The translations under genes and the position numbers were made by a program. The notes beneath the pieces are model-generated. The model was given only the letters and a program-made list of their open reading frames with translations, had not been told where the DNA came from and searched no databases. This document shows positions 44,714 through 53,240 of a stretch of DNA of 64,000 nucleotides, one piece after another. This stretch comes from Diaphorobacter nitroreducens (GTDB lineage Bacteria; Pseudomonadota; Gammaproteobacteria; Burkholderiales; Burkholderiaceae_C). Every line of letters starts with the position of its first letter. Position 1 is the stretch's first letter. The stretch is taken from positions 682,001-746,000 of the forward strand of contig RJVL01000001.1 of NCBI GenBank assembly GCA_003755025.1, given 5' to 3'.

Positions 44714-45490
44714 TCAGTCGTCGCCTCGGCCATCCGCGGCGGCCTGGTCCACCAGCGTCTGCAGGCCGGTGGCGTCCAGGATCTCGATGCCGCGGGGGCG
44801 CACGCTGATCAGGCCCTCGCGTTCCAGCCATTTCAATTCCACGTTCACGCGCTGGCGCGAGCCGCCGAGCAGGCAGGCCAGCTCGTCTTGCGCCAGCGAC
44901 AGGCCCAGCGGCACGCTCTCGCCCGGCTCGGTGCGCTGCGGGCCGAAGCGCTGCAGCAGCTGTAGCAATTGCTTGGCCAGGCGCGCGCGCAGCGGCAGCG
45001 TGGCCATGTCTTCCATCATGCAATACAGCGACCGCATGCTCCATGCCTGCAGCGTGAGCAGCGCCTCGCCGAACGAGGGATGCTCCTGCAGCAGCGTGCG
45101 GAAGGTGGGTTCGGGCACGCTCAACAGCGTGGTGGGGCCATGGGCATGCGCGTCGTAGGTGCAGGGGCGGCCGTAGAGCACCTCGGCCTCACCCACCCAG
45201 ATTCCGGGCTCCACATAGGCCAGCGTGACCAGCTTGCCGGAGGGCGTGGTGCGTTGAAAGCGCAGCGCGCCACTGGCGCAGGTGAACCATTCGCGGATGG
45301 GACGGCCCTGCTCGACGATCAGGTCGCCGTGTGCATGGCGCGTCACGTGGCCCAGGCGGAAGATGTCGTGCCGCAGCGAGGGCGAGAGGGTGGAGAACCA
45401 GGGGCTGCGGTCCAGGGCCTCGCGCTCGCGCGCCGACAACAGGGGACGTTGCAGCGACACGTCGGCACAAAAGCGCAGGGGAGCGGGCAT
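44714..45490 (-). CDS. Crp/Fnr-family transcriptional regulator
   Basis: Cyclic-nucleotide-binding-fold regulator with a C-terminal winged helix (258 residues). The N-terminal half holds the cupin-like sensor (GDLIVEQGRPIREWF to GIWVGEAEVLYGRPC), the long dimer helix lies near LLTLQAWSMRSLYCMMEDMATLPLRARLAKQLLQL, and the helix-turn-helix is in LSLAQDELACLLGGSRQRVNVELKWLEREGL. There is no N-terminal cysteine cluster, so it is not an Fnr-type oxygen sensor; the effector is unknown. It is convergent with fumC. Target genes cannot be deduced. Confidence 0.88.
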   Translation of the reverse strand: MPAPLRFCADVSLQRPLLSAREREALDRSPWFSTLSPSLRHDIFRLGHVTRHAHGDLIVEQGRPIREWFTCASGALRFQRTTPSGKLVTLAYVEPGIWVGEAEVLYGRPCTYDAHAHGPTTLLSVPEPTFRTLLQEHPSFGEALLTLQAWSMRSLYCMMEDMATLPLRARLAKQLLQLLQRFGPQRTEPGESVPLGLSLAQDELACLLGGSRQRVNVELKWLEREGLISVRPRGIEILDATGLQTLVDQAAADGRGDD

Positions 45491-45615
45491 GGTGGTTCGT
45501 CGGTGAGGGCGCCGGGCGCGGGAACAGAGGCTGCGGCATTCTAGGCGCCGTCACGCTCGGTAACAAACCCTTGTCCCCACCCGGCGTAGGCCGCTGTGGC
45601 TGCCGGGATGCGTTT

Positions 45616-45664
45616 AAAGCAAAAAGTGCCCTAAAGGCGCTTGTGGTAAGCGCAAGAAGCTATT
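45616..45664. repeat. Dispersed palindrome, copy 8 (variant subtype)
   Basis: Core GCGCTT-GTGGT-AAGCGC; flanks AAAGCAAAAAGTGCCCTAAAG and AAGAAGCTATTAAAAAA. It lies 16 bases behind the response-regulator stop codon on the minus strand. The flanks differ from the other copies and suggest a second subfamily. Confidence 0.75.
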
Positions 45665-45679
45665 AAAAAAGGAGCTAGC

Positions 45680-46408
45680 TCAGTCCTGAGCGTCCTGAGG
45701 CGCCGCGGGTGGGTCGAAGGCAAAGCCCACGCCATAGACCGAGCGTATCCAGTCGTGCCCGGCGGGGTCGGCGCTGCGCAGCTTGCGGCGCAGATTCTTG
45801 ATGTGGCTGTCCACGGCGCGCTCGTTGGGCTCCTGCGGCGAGTCCGGGTAGGCGTGCTGCAGCAACTGGGCGCGCGACAGCACGCTGCGCGGGTGTGCCA
45901 GCAGGGTGCGCAGCAGATGCCATTCGCGCGGTGTCAGCGCCACGAGGGTGCCGTGCAGCGTGGCTTGCAGCTGGGCCTCGTCCAGCACCAGCGCGCCGTA
46001 GGCCAGCTCCGCCTGCGCGGCGGCCTGGGCCGGCGGTGCGCGCCGGCGCAGCACGGCCTTCACGCGCGCCACCACCTCGCGCGGCGAGAAGGGCTTGCAG
46101 ATGTAGTCGTCCGCGCCCAGTTCCAGGCCGATGAGGCGGTCCACTTCTTCCACGCGGGCAGTGATCACCACGATGGGGTTGTCGGTGTGGCGGCGCGCCT
46201 GGCGCAGCACCTCCAGCCCGTCGATGCCGGGCAGCATGACGTCCAGCAGCGTCAGGTCGGGCGGCTGGGGGGCGGTGAGGACCTGCAGGGCCGTGCGGCC
46301 GTCGGCCGCGTGCTCCGGGGCGTAGCCCGCGTGGCGCAGGTAATCCAGCAGCACGTCGGCGATGTCCTGCTCGTCCTCCACGACGAGGATGCGTGCGGGC
46401 GTGGTCAT
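45680..46408 (-). CDS. OmpR/BaeR-type response regulator
   Basis: DNA-binding response regulator (242 residues). The receiver domain has the acidic pair in VVEDEQD and phospho-acceptor Asp56 in LTLLDVMLPGIDG, with Thr and Lys positions in VITAR and ICKPFSPREVVARVKAVLRR. The C-terminal winged-helix effector reads LTPREWHLLRTLLAHPRSVLSRAQLL to VDSHIKNLRRKL and GVGFAFDPP. The start codon overlaps the kinase stop (ATGA). Sequence style and kinase pairing are BaeR-like, but the stimulus and regulon are unknown. Confidence 0.9.
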   Translation of the reverse strand: MTTPARILVVEDEQDIADVLLDYLRHAGYAPEHAADGRTALQVLTAPQPPDLTLLDVMLPGIDGLEVLRQARRHTDNPIVVITARVEEVDRLIGLELGADDYICKPFSPREVVARVKAVLRRRAPPAQAAAQAELAYGALVLDEAQLQATLHGTLVALTPREWHLLRTLLAHPRSVLSRAQLLQHAYPDSPQEPNERAVDSHIKNLRRKLRSADPAGHDWIRSVYGVGFAFDPPAAPQDAQD

Positions 46409-47892
46409 GGCGAGGGGTTCTCCAGTAGAGGCAGTGTGAGGGTGATGCGCAGGCCACCCAGCGGCGAGGCGCTGGCTTCGATCTGGCCGCCGTGCGCCTG
46501 CACGATGGTGCGGCAGATGGCCAGGCCCAGGCCCGAGCCGCCCAGGTCGCCTGAGGCGCGGCGGCGCGAGGCCTCGGCACGGTACAGGCGCTCAAACAGG
46601 TGCGGCAGCTCGTGCGGCGCCACACCGGGCGCCGTGTCGTCCAGGCGCAGCGTGAGGCGCGGCGGGCCGCCATTGCGCAGCACGCAGGCCGACACCTGCA
46701 GCTGCCCGCCGGGGTCGGTGTAGCGCAGGCTGTTTTCCAGCAGGTTCAGGAACACGCGGTGCAACTGCTGTGCGTTGCCGTGCACCTGCAGCGGCTGCTT
46801 GGCGAGCGTGGCCAGGTCTGGCGCGGCCTGCAGGGCGACACCCGTCTGGTCGAAGCGCGACTGCATGCCGGCCATGGCCTCGCGCAGCAGCGCGAGCGGC
46901 TGCACGGCGCTCATGACGGGCGGGGGCTGGTCGCCGGCCATGTCCACGCTGGCGCGCAGATCGCCCACGAGCTGGATCAACCGCATCACCTGGCGGTGCA
47001 GGCGGCGCGCGGTCTTTTCGTCGAACGGGCGCACGCCGTCCTGCACGGCCTCGATCTCGGCGCGCATCGCGGCCAGCGGCGTGCGCAGTTCATGCGCGGT
47101 GTCCCCGATCCACTGGCGGCGCGAGGCCTCGACGCTCGCAAGCTGCTCGGCCATGGCGTTGAAGGTGTGGATCAGGCGGGTGAATTCCTCGCTGTCGGCT
47201 TGTTCGGGCACGCGGGTGTGCAGTTCGCCGGCCGCAATGGCCTGCGCGCCGGTCACCAGCGTGTCGATGGGGCGCAGCCAGCGCCGCGCCAGCCACCAGG
47301 ACAGCAGCAGTGCCAGCGCCAGGCCCGTCACGCCGCTCCACACCACGAAACCGAGCTGCTTGGACAGAAATGCGCGGTCCGCATCGCGCTCCAGCCCGTC
47401 GAGCGGCGCCAGCACCAGGTGGCCGATCAGGCGCCCCTCGCCGTCGCGCAGCGCGGTCCGCGCACCGCCGGCAACGGGTGCGGCGCCCGCGACCACGCGG
47501 CCTTGCGTATCCACCACGCCCAGGCGCCGCGAAAGCGCGTCCACCGGCGGCGGGGCCGTGCCGGGCGTGACCTGGGGTAGCAACAGGGGCTCGGGCGCAG
47601 GCACGGGAGCGGGTCCGAAGGTCGGCATCTGGACGTTGCGCGGGCGGCGCAGCTCGCGCCACAGGCCGGGCTGCTCGCGCAGTGTCTGCCAGCCGCCCTG
47701 CTGTTCATACGCGGCCTGCAGGCGGAACACCAGCCAGTCCATGCGCGCCAACTCCACCTCGGCCACGTAGGGGCCCAGCCCCCGCTGCAGCCCCAGCAGC
47801 GAGAAGCCCACGAACAGCACCAGCATCACGACCAGCAGCGCCGACAGGGCCGCAAAGGCCTTGCCTTGGAGGGTGAGACGCGGAAGTTGCAT
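46405..47892 (-). CDS. Membrane sensor histidine kinase, BaeS-like
   Basis: Partner kinase of the overlapping response regulator (495 residues). There are two transmembrane helices, near ALSALLVVMLVLFVGFSLLGL and FVVWSGVTGLALALLLSWWLA. Between them is a periplasmic domain of about 150 residues with a Pro-rich stretch (GPAPVPAPEPLLLPQVTPG). A HAMP linker follows (RRWLRPIDTLVTGAQAIAAGE), then HisKA with His267 in DTAHELRTPLA and an HATPase with NLLENSLRYT, DDTAPGV and GGSGLGLAI. The start at 47892 is set by the first helix; no clear Shine-Dalgarno is visible. Envelope-stress sensing is plausible from the family, not shown. Confidence 0.88.
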   Translation of the reverse strand: MQLPRLTLQGKAFAALSALLVVMLVLFVGFSLLGLQRGLGPYVAEVELARMDWLVFRLQAAYEQQGGWQTLREQPGLWRELRRPRNVQMPTFGPAPVPAPEPLLLPQVTPGTAPPPVDALSRRLGVVDTQGRVVAGAAPVAGGARTALRDGEGRLIGHLVLAPLDGLERDADRAFLSKQLGFVVWSGVTGLALALLLSWWLARRWLRPIDTLVTGAQAIAAGELHTRVPEQADSEEFTRLIHTFNAMAEQLASVEASRRQWIGDTAHELRTPLAAMRAEIEAVQDGVRPFDEKTARRLHRQVMRLIQLVGDLRASVDMAGDQPPPVMSAVQPLALLREAMAGMQSRFDQTGVALQAAPDLATLAKQPLQVHGNAQQLHRVFLNLLENSLRYTDPGGQLQVSACVLRNGGPPRLTLRLDDTAPGVAPHELPHLFERLYRAEASRRRASGDLGGSGLGLAICRTIVQAHGGQIEASASPLGGLRITLTLPLLENPSP

Positions 47893-48019
47893 GAAGTGGG
47901 GAGCCGCTTGGCCGTGGTCAAACGCTGAGGATGGCACGGCCGGGCCACCCCCGGGGCCTGGCCGCGATGGTACGAAGCGCGCCAAATGCAACCAATGGCA
48001 ACGCCTCGCACGCAGGCAT

Positions 48020-48112
48020 GGGCGGGGCGAAAGCCCGCCCCGCCCGATTCTGGTGCTACTTAAAAGATAGCTGCTCGCGCATGAGGGACGGGCGTTATCT
48101 CCTGTTTTTATG
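48020..48112. repeat. Palindrome copy 9 (degenerate) next to a GC hairpin
   Basis: GATAGCTGCTCGCGC...GGGCG...TTTTTATGC (48065-48112) is a decayed family member. Beside it GGGCGGGGC and GCCCCGCCC (48020-48028, 48037-48045) form a 9-bp stem with an 8-nt loop. Both lie behind proX and ahead of the BaeS-like kinase gene. The rest of the 242-base gap shows no gene. Confidence 0.5.
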
Positions 48113-48134
48113 CAAATTGTTGCAAACGCACCCG

Positions 48135-49214
48135 TCAGCGGGCCGCGGCCAGCGCCTGCTGCACCCAGCCGTCAAAGGTCTTCTGGTGTGCCTTGATCCA
48201 GCCGTTCACATGGCGTTCGATGTCGGCGGCCTTGTTCTGGCCCCGGCTCATCAGGTGGTTCTGGGCGTTGATGTCGGCCACGGGCAGCTGCATCACTTCG
48301 AACAGCTTGGCGGCGGCGGGGTTGGCCTCGGCCCAGGCCTTGTTGGCCACGATCTGCTGCTGGTTCACCACGAAGCCGTAGTTCTTGCCGTTGGGCAGGC
48401 GCGTGTCCAGGCCTTTTTGCTCGCCCGGCAGGGAGGAAAAGGGCACTTCCAGCCAGACCACGTCCTTGCCGGGCTTGAGCTCGTTGCTCACCCAATAGGG
48501 CGTCCAGGTGTAGTACAGGACGGGCTTGCCTGCGCGGTAGCGCGTGATGGTGTCGGCGATCAGCGCGGAGTAGGTGCCCTGCTGGTGCGTGACGGTGTTG
48601 CGCAGGCCGTAGGCGTCCAGGTGGTGCTCGATCATGGCCTCGCAGCCCCAGCCGGGCGTGCAGCCCGTCAGGTCGGCCTTGCCGTCGCCGTTGGTGTCGA
48701 ACAGCTGGGCAATTTTCGGGTCCTTGAGCTGCTCGACGTTGGTGATGCCATGCGCGTCGGCGGTCTTCTTGTCGATCAGGTAACCCTGCGCCGCGTTGCC
48801 CGAGTAGGTGCCGCGCCGGTAGAGCTTCGCGTCGCCGCCGGCGTTCTTGTAATAGTCGGCATGCAGAGGGTTCCAGTGGTCGGCCATGAACGTGGCGTCG
48901 CCATTGCCGATGGCGATGTGGGCCGTGGGGTACTCCACCTCCTGGATGGGCTGCACGTCGTAGCCGAGTTTTTCCAGGCCCTTCATGACCAGCAGTGTCT
49001 GGAAGGTCTCCTCGGCGATCGAGCTCTTGAGAGGCAGCACTTTCACGCCCTTGCCGGGCAGGGCGGTGGGCTGGGCCAGCGCAGCGGTGGCGCCCAGCGC
49101 CAGGCCCAGACCCGCGGCAACCGCGGCCAACGGCGCGCGCAGGCGGCGGGCGAGGGCGGCGCATGCGCCGGAACGTGCAGTGTGTGTGGGAGAGGTCAGC
49201 GACAGAAGAGTCAT
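48135..49214 (-). CDS. proX: Glycine betaine/proline-betaine ABC transporter, binding protein
   Basis: Periplasmic binding protein of the ProU-type osmoprotectant importer (359 residues). A long signal peptide ends near ALAQPTA (about residue 48). The mature protein starts [23 protein letters not shown]. The aromatic residues that cage the quaternary ammonium head are suggested by [22 protein letters not shown] and [15 protein letters not shown]. It is the third gene of proV-proW-proX, 36 bases after proW, and is followed by hairpins that may end the transcript. Confidence 0.92.
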   Translation of the reverse strand: MTLLSLTSPTHTARSGACAALARRLRAPLAAVAAGLGLALGATAALAQPTALPGKGVKVLPLKSSIAEETFQTLLVMKGLEKLGYDVQPIQEVEYPTAHIAIGNGDATFMADHWNPLHADYYKNAGGDAKLYRRGTYSGNAAQGYLIDKKTADAHGITNVEQLKDPKIAQLFDTNGDGKADLTGCTPGWGCEAMIEHHLDAYGLRNTVTHQQGTYSALIADTITRYRAGKPVLYYTWTPYWVSNELKPGKDVVWLEVPFSSLPGEQKGLDTRLPNGKNYGFVVNQQQIVANKAWAEANPAAAKLFEVMQLPVADINAQNHLMSRGQNKAADIERHVNGWIKAHQKTFDGWVQQALAAAR

Positions 49215-49250
49215 CCGGGGTTTCCTTTCTGGTGGTGAACGGGATTGGTG

Positions 49251-50453
49251 TCAGGCCGCGGAGTTGCGGGGGGTGGCAAGCGGGGCGGCTTGCGGCGCGG
49301 GCGCTGCGGGCTTGCCGCGCACGGCGCGCAGCACCAGGCCCGCGGGGCCGGTGTGCCACCAGCGCGCACTGGCGCGCCGCGGCTGGCCCATGGCCTGGGT
49401 GAGGCGGTCCAGCACGATGGCCAGCAGCACGATCCCCAGGCCGCCCACGGTGGCCAGGCCCATGTCCAGCCGGCCGATGCCGCGCAGCACCATCTGGCCC
49501 AGGCCGCCCACGGCGATCATCGAGGCGATGACCACCATCGACAGCGACAGCATCAGCGCCTGGTTGATGCCGGCCATGATCGAGGGCATGGCCAGCGGCA
49601 GCTGCACCTTCCACAGCAATTGCAGGGGCGAAGCGCCATAGGCGCGGCTGGCCTCGATCAGATCAGGGCGCACCTGGCGCAGGCCCAGGTTGGTCAGGCG
49701 GACCAACGGCGGCAGCGCAAACACGATGGTCACGATCACGCCCGGCACGTTGCCGATGCCGAACAGCATCACCACCGGCACCAGGTACACGAAGGCGGGC
49801 GTGGTCTGCATGGCGTCCAGCAGCGGGCGCGTCCAGCGCTGCGCGCGCTCGCTGGCCGCCAGCACGATGCCCATGGGCAGGCCGATGACGACGCAGAACA
49901 ACAGCGATGTGAGCACCAGCGCCAGCGTCACCATGGCGTCGGGCCAGATGCCCAAGAGCGCCACCAGTCCCAGCGACAGCGCCGCGCCCACGGCCAGGCC
50001 GCGGCCGGCAAACTGCCAGGCCAGCAGCGTGACCAGCGCGATGAGCGCGGGCGCGGGCACGGCCAGCAGCAGGTCGGTCACGCCGGTGAGCGTGGCGTCG
50101 ATGGGCGCGCGCACCGCCTGGAAGAACGGGCGGAAGTTCTCCACCACCCAGTGCAGGCCCTCGTTGATCCAGCCCTGCACGGGCAGGCCGTCGGTGGCGA
50201 TCTGCTGCCACAGGCCGGCCAGGCCGGCGTCGGGCTCGGGCATCGGCGCCGCCGCGGCGTCAAGCCAGTCCACGCCGGCCGTGGCATCGGTGCCGGCGGT
50301 GCCGCCAGCGCCCCACGGATCGGCATCCGCGGGTTGCAGCGTCGTGTCGGCGGCCCAGGGGTCGCTGGCTTGTGCTTGCGCCTGAGCGGGCGCGGCGTCG
50401 GCGGGTGCCCAGGGGTCGTCGATGGCGGCGGTCTCTTGCGTTGTGTCGTTCAT
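49251..50453 (-). CDS. proW: Glycine betaine/proline-betaine ABC transporter, permease
   Basis: Inner-membrane permease of ProU (400 residues). The N-terminal 80 residues are hydrophilic and carry a repeated Trp motif (DDPWAPAD, SDPWAADT, ADPWGAGG, then GVDWLD), like the Trp-bearing extension of E. coli ProW. A segment VQGWINEGLHWVVENFRPFFQAVRAPID precedes the helices. The ABC-coupling EAA motif is in LIEASRAYGASPLQLLWKVQLPLAMPSIMAGINQALML. A basic, Ala/Pro-rich tail ends the protein. It lies 24 bases after proV and 36 before proX. Confidence 0.92.
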   Translation of the reverse strand: MNDTTQETAAIDDPWAPADAAPAQAQAQASDPWAADTTLQPADADPWGAGGTAGTDATAGVDWLDAAAAPMPEPDAGLAGLWQQIATDGLPVQGWINEGLHWVVENFRPFFQAVRAPIDATLTGVTDLLLAVPAPALIALVTLLAWQFAGRGLAVGAALSLGLVALLGIWPDAMVTLALVLTSLLFCVVIGLPMGIVLAASERAQRWTRPLLDAMQTTPAFVYLVPVVMLFGIGNVPGVIVTIVFALPPLVRLTNLGLRQVRPDLIEASRAYGASPLQLLWKVQLPLAMPSIMAGINQALMLSLSMVVIASMIAVGGLGQMVLRGIGRLDMGLATVGGLGIVLLAIVLDRLTQAMGQPRRASARWWHTGPAGLVLRAVRGKPAAPAPQAAPLATPRNSAA

Positions 50454-50477
50454 GCGTGTCCTCTCCTTGTGTTGTTC

Positions 50478-51767
50478 TTAGCGGGGCGCTGCCACCGGCG
50501 TGCTGGCTTGCGCCGGGAAGTGGGGGTGGAGCTGGATGGGTGGCACCTCCGCCTGCGGCGGCGGCACGGGCGGCGTGTCGCGGTCCAGGAACTTCATCAG
50601 CGTGGTGCGGCTGATCACGCCCTGGTAGATGCCGTCCTCGTCCACCACCGGCAGCGGGCAGGGCGCACTGCTCATGGGGCCGAACAGGTCCGCCACCGGC
50701 GTGGAGGCATCCAGCGGCTGGGCATTGGGTAAGAAGGCGTGGTGCAGGCCCAGCGCGCCCTGGCGGCCGTGCAGCGCTTCGCGCAGCGACTGCGACGACA
50801 CCACGCCCAGCAGGCGCTTGCGGCTGTTGAGCACGTAGGCGTGGTCGCGGTCCGAGTCCTCCAGCAGGCGCAGTGCCGCGCGGCAGCCGCGGTCGTCGTG
50901 CTCGGACACCACGGTGAGCGCCTGGCGCGCGATGTCGGCCGCCTTGAACACCGCCGCAGCGTCCACGCCGCGCACGAAGCTGCGTACGTAGTCGTTGGCA
51001 GGCGCGCGCAGGATCTCGTCGGGCGTGCCCACCTGCACCACGTGGCCGTCCTTCATGATGGCAATGCGGTCGCCGATGCGCATGGCCTCGTCCAGGTCGT
51101 GCGAGATGAAGACGATGGTGCGGCGCTTGATCTGCTGCAGGCGCAGCAGCTCGCTTTGCATCTCGGTGCGGATGATGGGGTCCAGCGCGGAGAACGCCTC
51201 GTCCATGAGCAGGATGGACGGGTCGGCTGCCAGCGCGCGCGCCAGCCCCACCCGCTGCTGCATGCCGCCCGAGAGTTCGTCGGGGTAGCTGGCGCCCCAG
51301 GCGCCCAGGCCCACCTGCTGCAGGGCCTCCTGCGCTGCCTGCTGGCGCTCGGCACGGTCCACTCCTGCGAGTTCCAGCCCGAAGGCGGCGTTGTCCAGCA
51401 CCGTCATGTGCGGCATCAGGGCGAACGACTGGAACACCATGCTGATGTCCTTGCGCCGCAGCGCGCGCAACTCGCGGTCGCCCAGACGGTTGATGTCTTG
51501 GCCGTTCACCAGGATGCGGCCGCTGGTGGGCTCGATCAGGCGGTTGAGCATGCGCACCAGCGTGGACTTGCCCGAGCCCGATAGGCCCATGACGACGAAG
51601 ATTTCGCCGGCCTCGATGGTGAAGCTGGCATCGAACACGCCGATGGAATGGCCCGTGCGCTCCAGGATCTGCTGCTTGCTCAGGCCCTGCTGCACCAGGC
51701 GCAGCGCTTCCTGCGGCGAGTCGCCGAAGACCTTGAAGACATGGTCGATGATGATTTGCTTGGCCAC
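50478..51767 (-). CDS. proV: Glycine betaine/proline-betaine ABC transporter, ATPase
   Basis: ATP-binding subunit of ProU (429 residues). The start is a GTG at 51767, with AAGGA 9 bases upstream and the usual N-terminus ([17 protein letters not shown]). Visible are Walker [10 protein letters not shown], the Q-loop in [10 protein letters not shown], the signature [16 protein letters not shown] and Walker [14 protein letters not shown]. Two C-terminal CBS-like domains follow ([27 protein letters not shown] and [19 protein letters not shown]), the parts that sense ionic strength in related transporters. It is the first gene of the operon, reached through a leader of about 435 bases. Confidence 0.94.
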   Translation of the reverse strand: MAKQIIIDHVFKVFGDSPQEALRLVQQGLSKQQILERTGHSIGVFDASFTIEAGEIFVVMGLSGSGKSTLVRMLNRLIEPTSGRILVNGQDINRLGDRELRALRRKDISMVFQSFALMPHMTVLDNAAFGLELAGVDRAERQQAAQEALQQVGLGAWGASYPDELSGGMQQRVGLARALAADPSILLMDEAFSALDPIIRTEMQSELLRLQQIKRRTIVFISHDLDEAMRIGDRIAIMKDGHVVQVGTPDEILRAPANDYVRSFVRGVDAAAVFKAADIARQALTVVSEHDDRGCRAALRLLEDSDRDHAYVLNSRKRLLGVVSSQSLREALHGRQGALGLHHAFLPNAQPLDASTPVADLFGPMSSAPCPLPVVDEDGIYQGVISRTTLMKFLDRDTPPVPPPQAEVPPIQLHPHFPAQASTPVAAPR

Positions 51768-52203
51768 CGTGTGGGTCCTTCCTCGGTTGTGACGGGTTGA
51801 ACGGGCCCCTGCCGCACCAATGGCGGCAGGAACGCAAAGGCCAAAGCGGCACACACGACCCCGATGCGGCGTCCCCGCGAGGGCACGCGCGTCGCCAATC
51901 GACGGGCGCGGCCTGCAGGGCCGGGAAGAGGGCGGACACGAAAAGTGACCAGATCGGCCCGAATGGCACGCGAACGGTGCGCAAGGGCCTGGGTGCGCGG
52001 CGCAAGAGGTCTGGCTGAGGACTTGCGCAGTCACGCGGGTACCGTGCGCCGCGCATTGGCGGCAGGGCACCCTGGGGCATCAGGGGCGAATACTTCGGCC
52101 TGTGTGCCAGGGCCGCCAGCAGTGGGAGGCGCGTTGGCACGGGGCGCTCTCGGGCAACGCAGCCACAAAGAGCGAATTACCTGCGCGGCAGGTTGTAAAA
52201 CAC
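51768..52203 (-). other. Long untranslated leader candidate upstream of proV
   Basis: About 436 GC-rich bases between the predicted transcription start and the proV GTG. I found no convincing gene on either strand: short open frames lack ribosome sites and protein-like composition. It could hold osmotic control elements in RNA or DNA, as the proU downstream element does in enteric bacteria, but no specific fold is recognised. Confidence 0.4.
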
Positions 52204-52209
52204 CGTGAA

Positions 52210-52238
52210 AGTATAGTTATTCGGTATTTTTTAGTCAA
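52210..52238 (-). promoter_or_regulatory. Sigma-70 promoter reading toward proVWX
   Basis: On the minus strand TTGACT (52233-52238), a 17-base spacer, and TATACT (52210-52215). It sits in the only strongly AT-rich patch in this part of the window. It is the best consensus promoter I could see in the whole sequence. Confidence 0.8.
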
Positions 52239-52254
52239 AAAACGGGTTTTTTGA
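52235..52254. promoter_or_regulatory. Perfect inverted repeat overlapping the -35 box
   Basis: TCAAAAAA-CGGG-TTTTTTGA, 8-bp arms with a 4-base centre. One arm contains four bases of the -35 hexamer, so a bound protein would block polymerase. It could also be the A/T-rich hairpin of a transcript end, but no gene ends here. Confidence 0.55.
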
Positions 52255-52304
52255 TTTGTGCTATTCCGCGCGTGGACGGACGGCGGGCTCGCCGGTTGCT
52301 GCAA

Positions 52305-52353
52305 AATTAATAGCTGCTCGCGCTTGCTGCATGGGTGCTAGATGGCTTTTCAA
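52305..52353. repeat. Dispersed palindrome, copy 10 (diverged)
   Basis: TTAATAGCTGCTCGCGCTTG-CTGCATGG-GTGCTAGATGGCTTTT. It lies behind the yqhA terminator. The right arm is diverged, so the stem is weak. Confidence 0.65.
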
Positions 52354-52354
52354 G

Positions 52355-52390
52355 CAAAAAACCCATGGAGCGCGGGCGTTCCATGGGTTT
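52355..52390 (-). terminator. Rho-independent terminator after yqhA
   Basis: On the minus strand AAACCCATGGA and TCCATGGGTTT form an 11-bp perfect stem with a 10-base loop, followed by further T residues (GGGTTTTTTGC). It lies 34 bases behind the yqhA stop codon. Confidence 0.88.
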
Positions 52391-52423
52391 GCGGGCGATT
52401 GGCCGGGTGCCCGGCCGCATGCC

Positions 52424-53035
52424 TCAGTGCTTGTCCTCGGAGGTGTGCAGCAGCCGGTCGGTGAGTGCGATGGCCAGCGCGCTGAACAGGAAAGTGACGT
52501 GGATGATGGTCTGCCACATCAGCACCTTCTCGCTGTAGTTGGCGGCGTTGATGAAGGTCTTGAGCAGGTGGATCGAACTGATGCCGATGATCGACAGGCC
52601 CAGCTTCACCTTGAGCACCGAGGCGTTCACATGGCCCAGCCACTCGGGCTGGTCGGGGTGGCGGTCCAGGCCAAGGCGGCTCACGAAGGTCTCGTAGCCT
52701 CCGACGATCACCATGATGAGCAGGTTGGAGATCATCACCACATCGATCAGCGCCAGCACCACCAGCATGATCACCGTCTCGTTGAGCGAGGTGACGGGCG
52801 CGTCCGGCTTGTAGCCGATGCTGGTGATGAGCGCCTGCAGCGCGGCCTCATGGCCGAAAGCCGCTTCCACCAGGTGCCACAGTTCCAGCAGGAAGTGCCA
52901 GACATAGACGCCCTGGGCGGCGATCAGGCCCAGGTACAGCGGCAGTTGCAGCCAGCGGCTGGCAAAGATCAGGGCGGGCAGGGGGCGCAGCGGGGCGTTT
53001 GCCATGTGGGCGGAATGGGGGGAAGGGGAAGTCAT
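52424..53035 (-). CDS. YqhA/UPF0114 family membrane protein
   Basis: A 203-residue integral membrane protein with about four helices: LQLPLYLGLIAAQGVYVWHFLLEL, NETVIMLVVLALIDVVMISNLLIMVIVGGYETF, LGLSIIGISSIHLLKTFI and MWQTIIHVTFLFSALAIAL. The conserved core D-V-V-M-I-S-N-L-L-I-M-V-I-x-G-G-Y-E-x-F marks UPF0114. The function is not established in this family. A Met at residue 11 is an alternative start. It is divergent from acs, with 205 bases between the starts. Confidence 0.87.
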   Translation of the reverse strand: MTSPSPHSAHMANAPLRPLPALIFASRWLQLPLYLGLIAAQGVYVWHFLLELWHLVEAAFGHEAALQALITSIGYKPDAPVTSLNETVIMLVVLALIDVVMISNLLIMVIVGGYETFVSRLGLDRHPDQPEWLGHVNASVLKVKLGLSIIGISSIHLLKTFINAANYSEKVLMWQTIIHVTFLFSALAIALTDRLLHTSEDKH

Positions 53036-53240
53036 GGTGACGGGAAATGCGTCGGGAAGGGGAGGCGCGCGATTTTAGGGGCAGCCCGTTTCGCCCCGAA
53101 GACATGCCACCGTCAGGCATTTCACGCATGCCAGGCCATGGCGCTGGAGCGCTGCCGTATGCTGTGGCGCTCCGTCAGTGGCCTGTAAGTACCAGGGCTG
53201 AAAGTACCACTCAAAATTCTTAGCTTCAGGAGACAAACCC

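Noticed and set aside
51680-51898. A 72-codon minus-strand open frame overlapping the start of proV, considered as a leader peptide
   Set aside because: It has no Shine-Dalgarno, runs out of frame into proV and does not show a regulatory codon bias.
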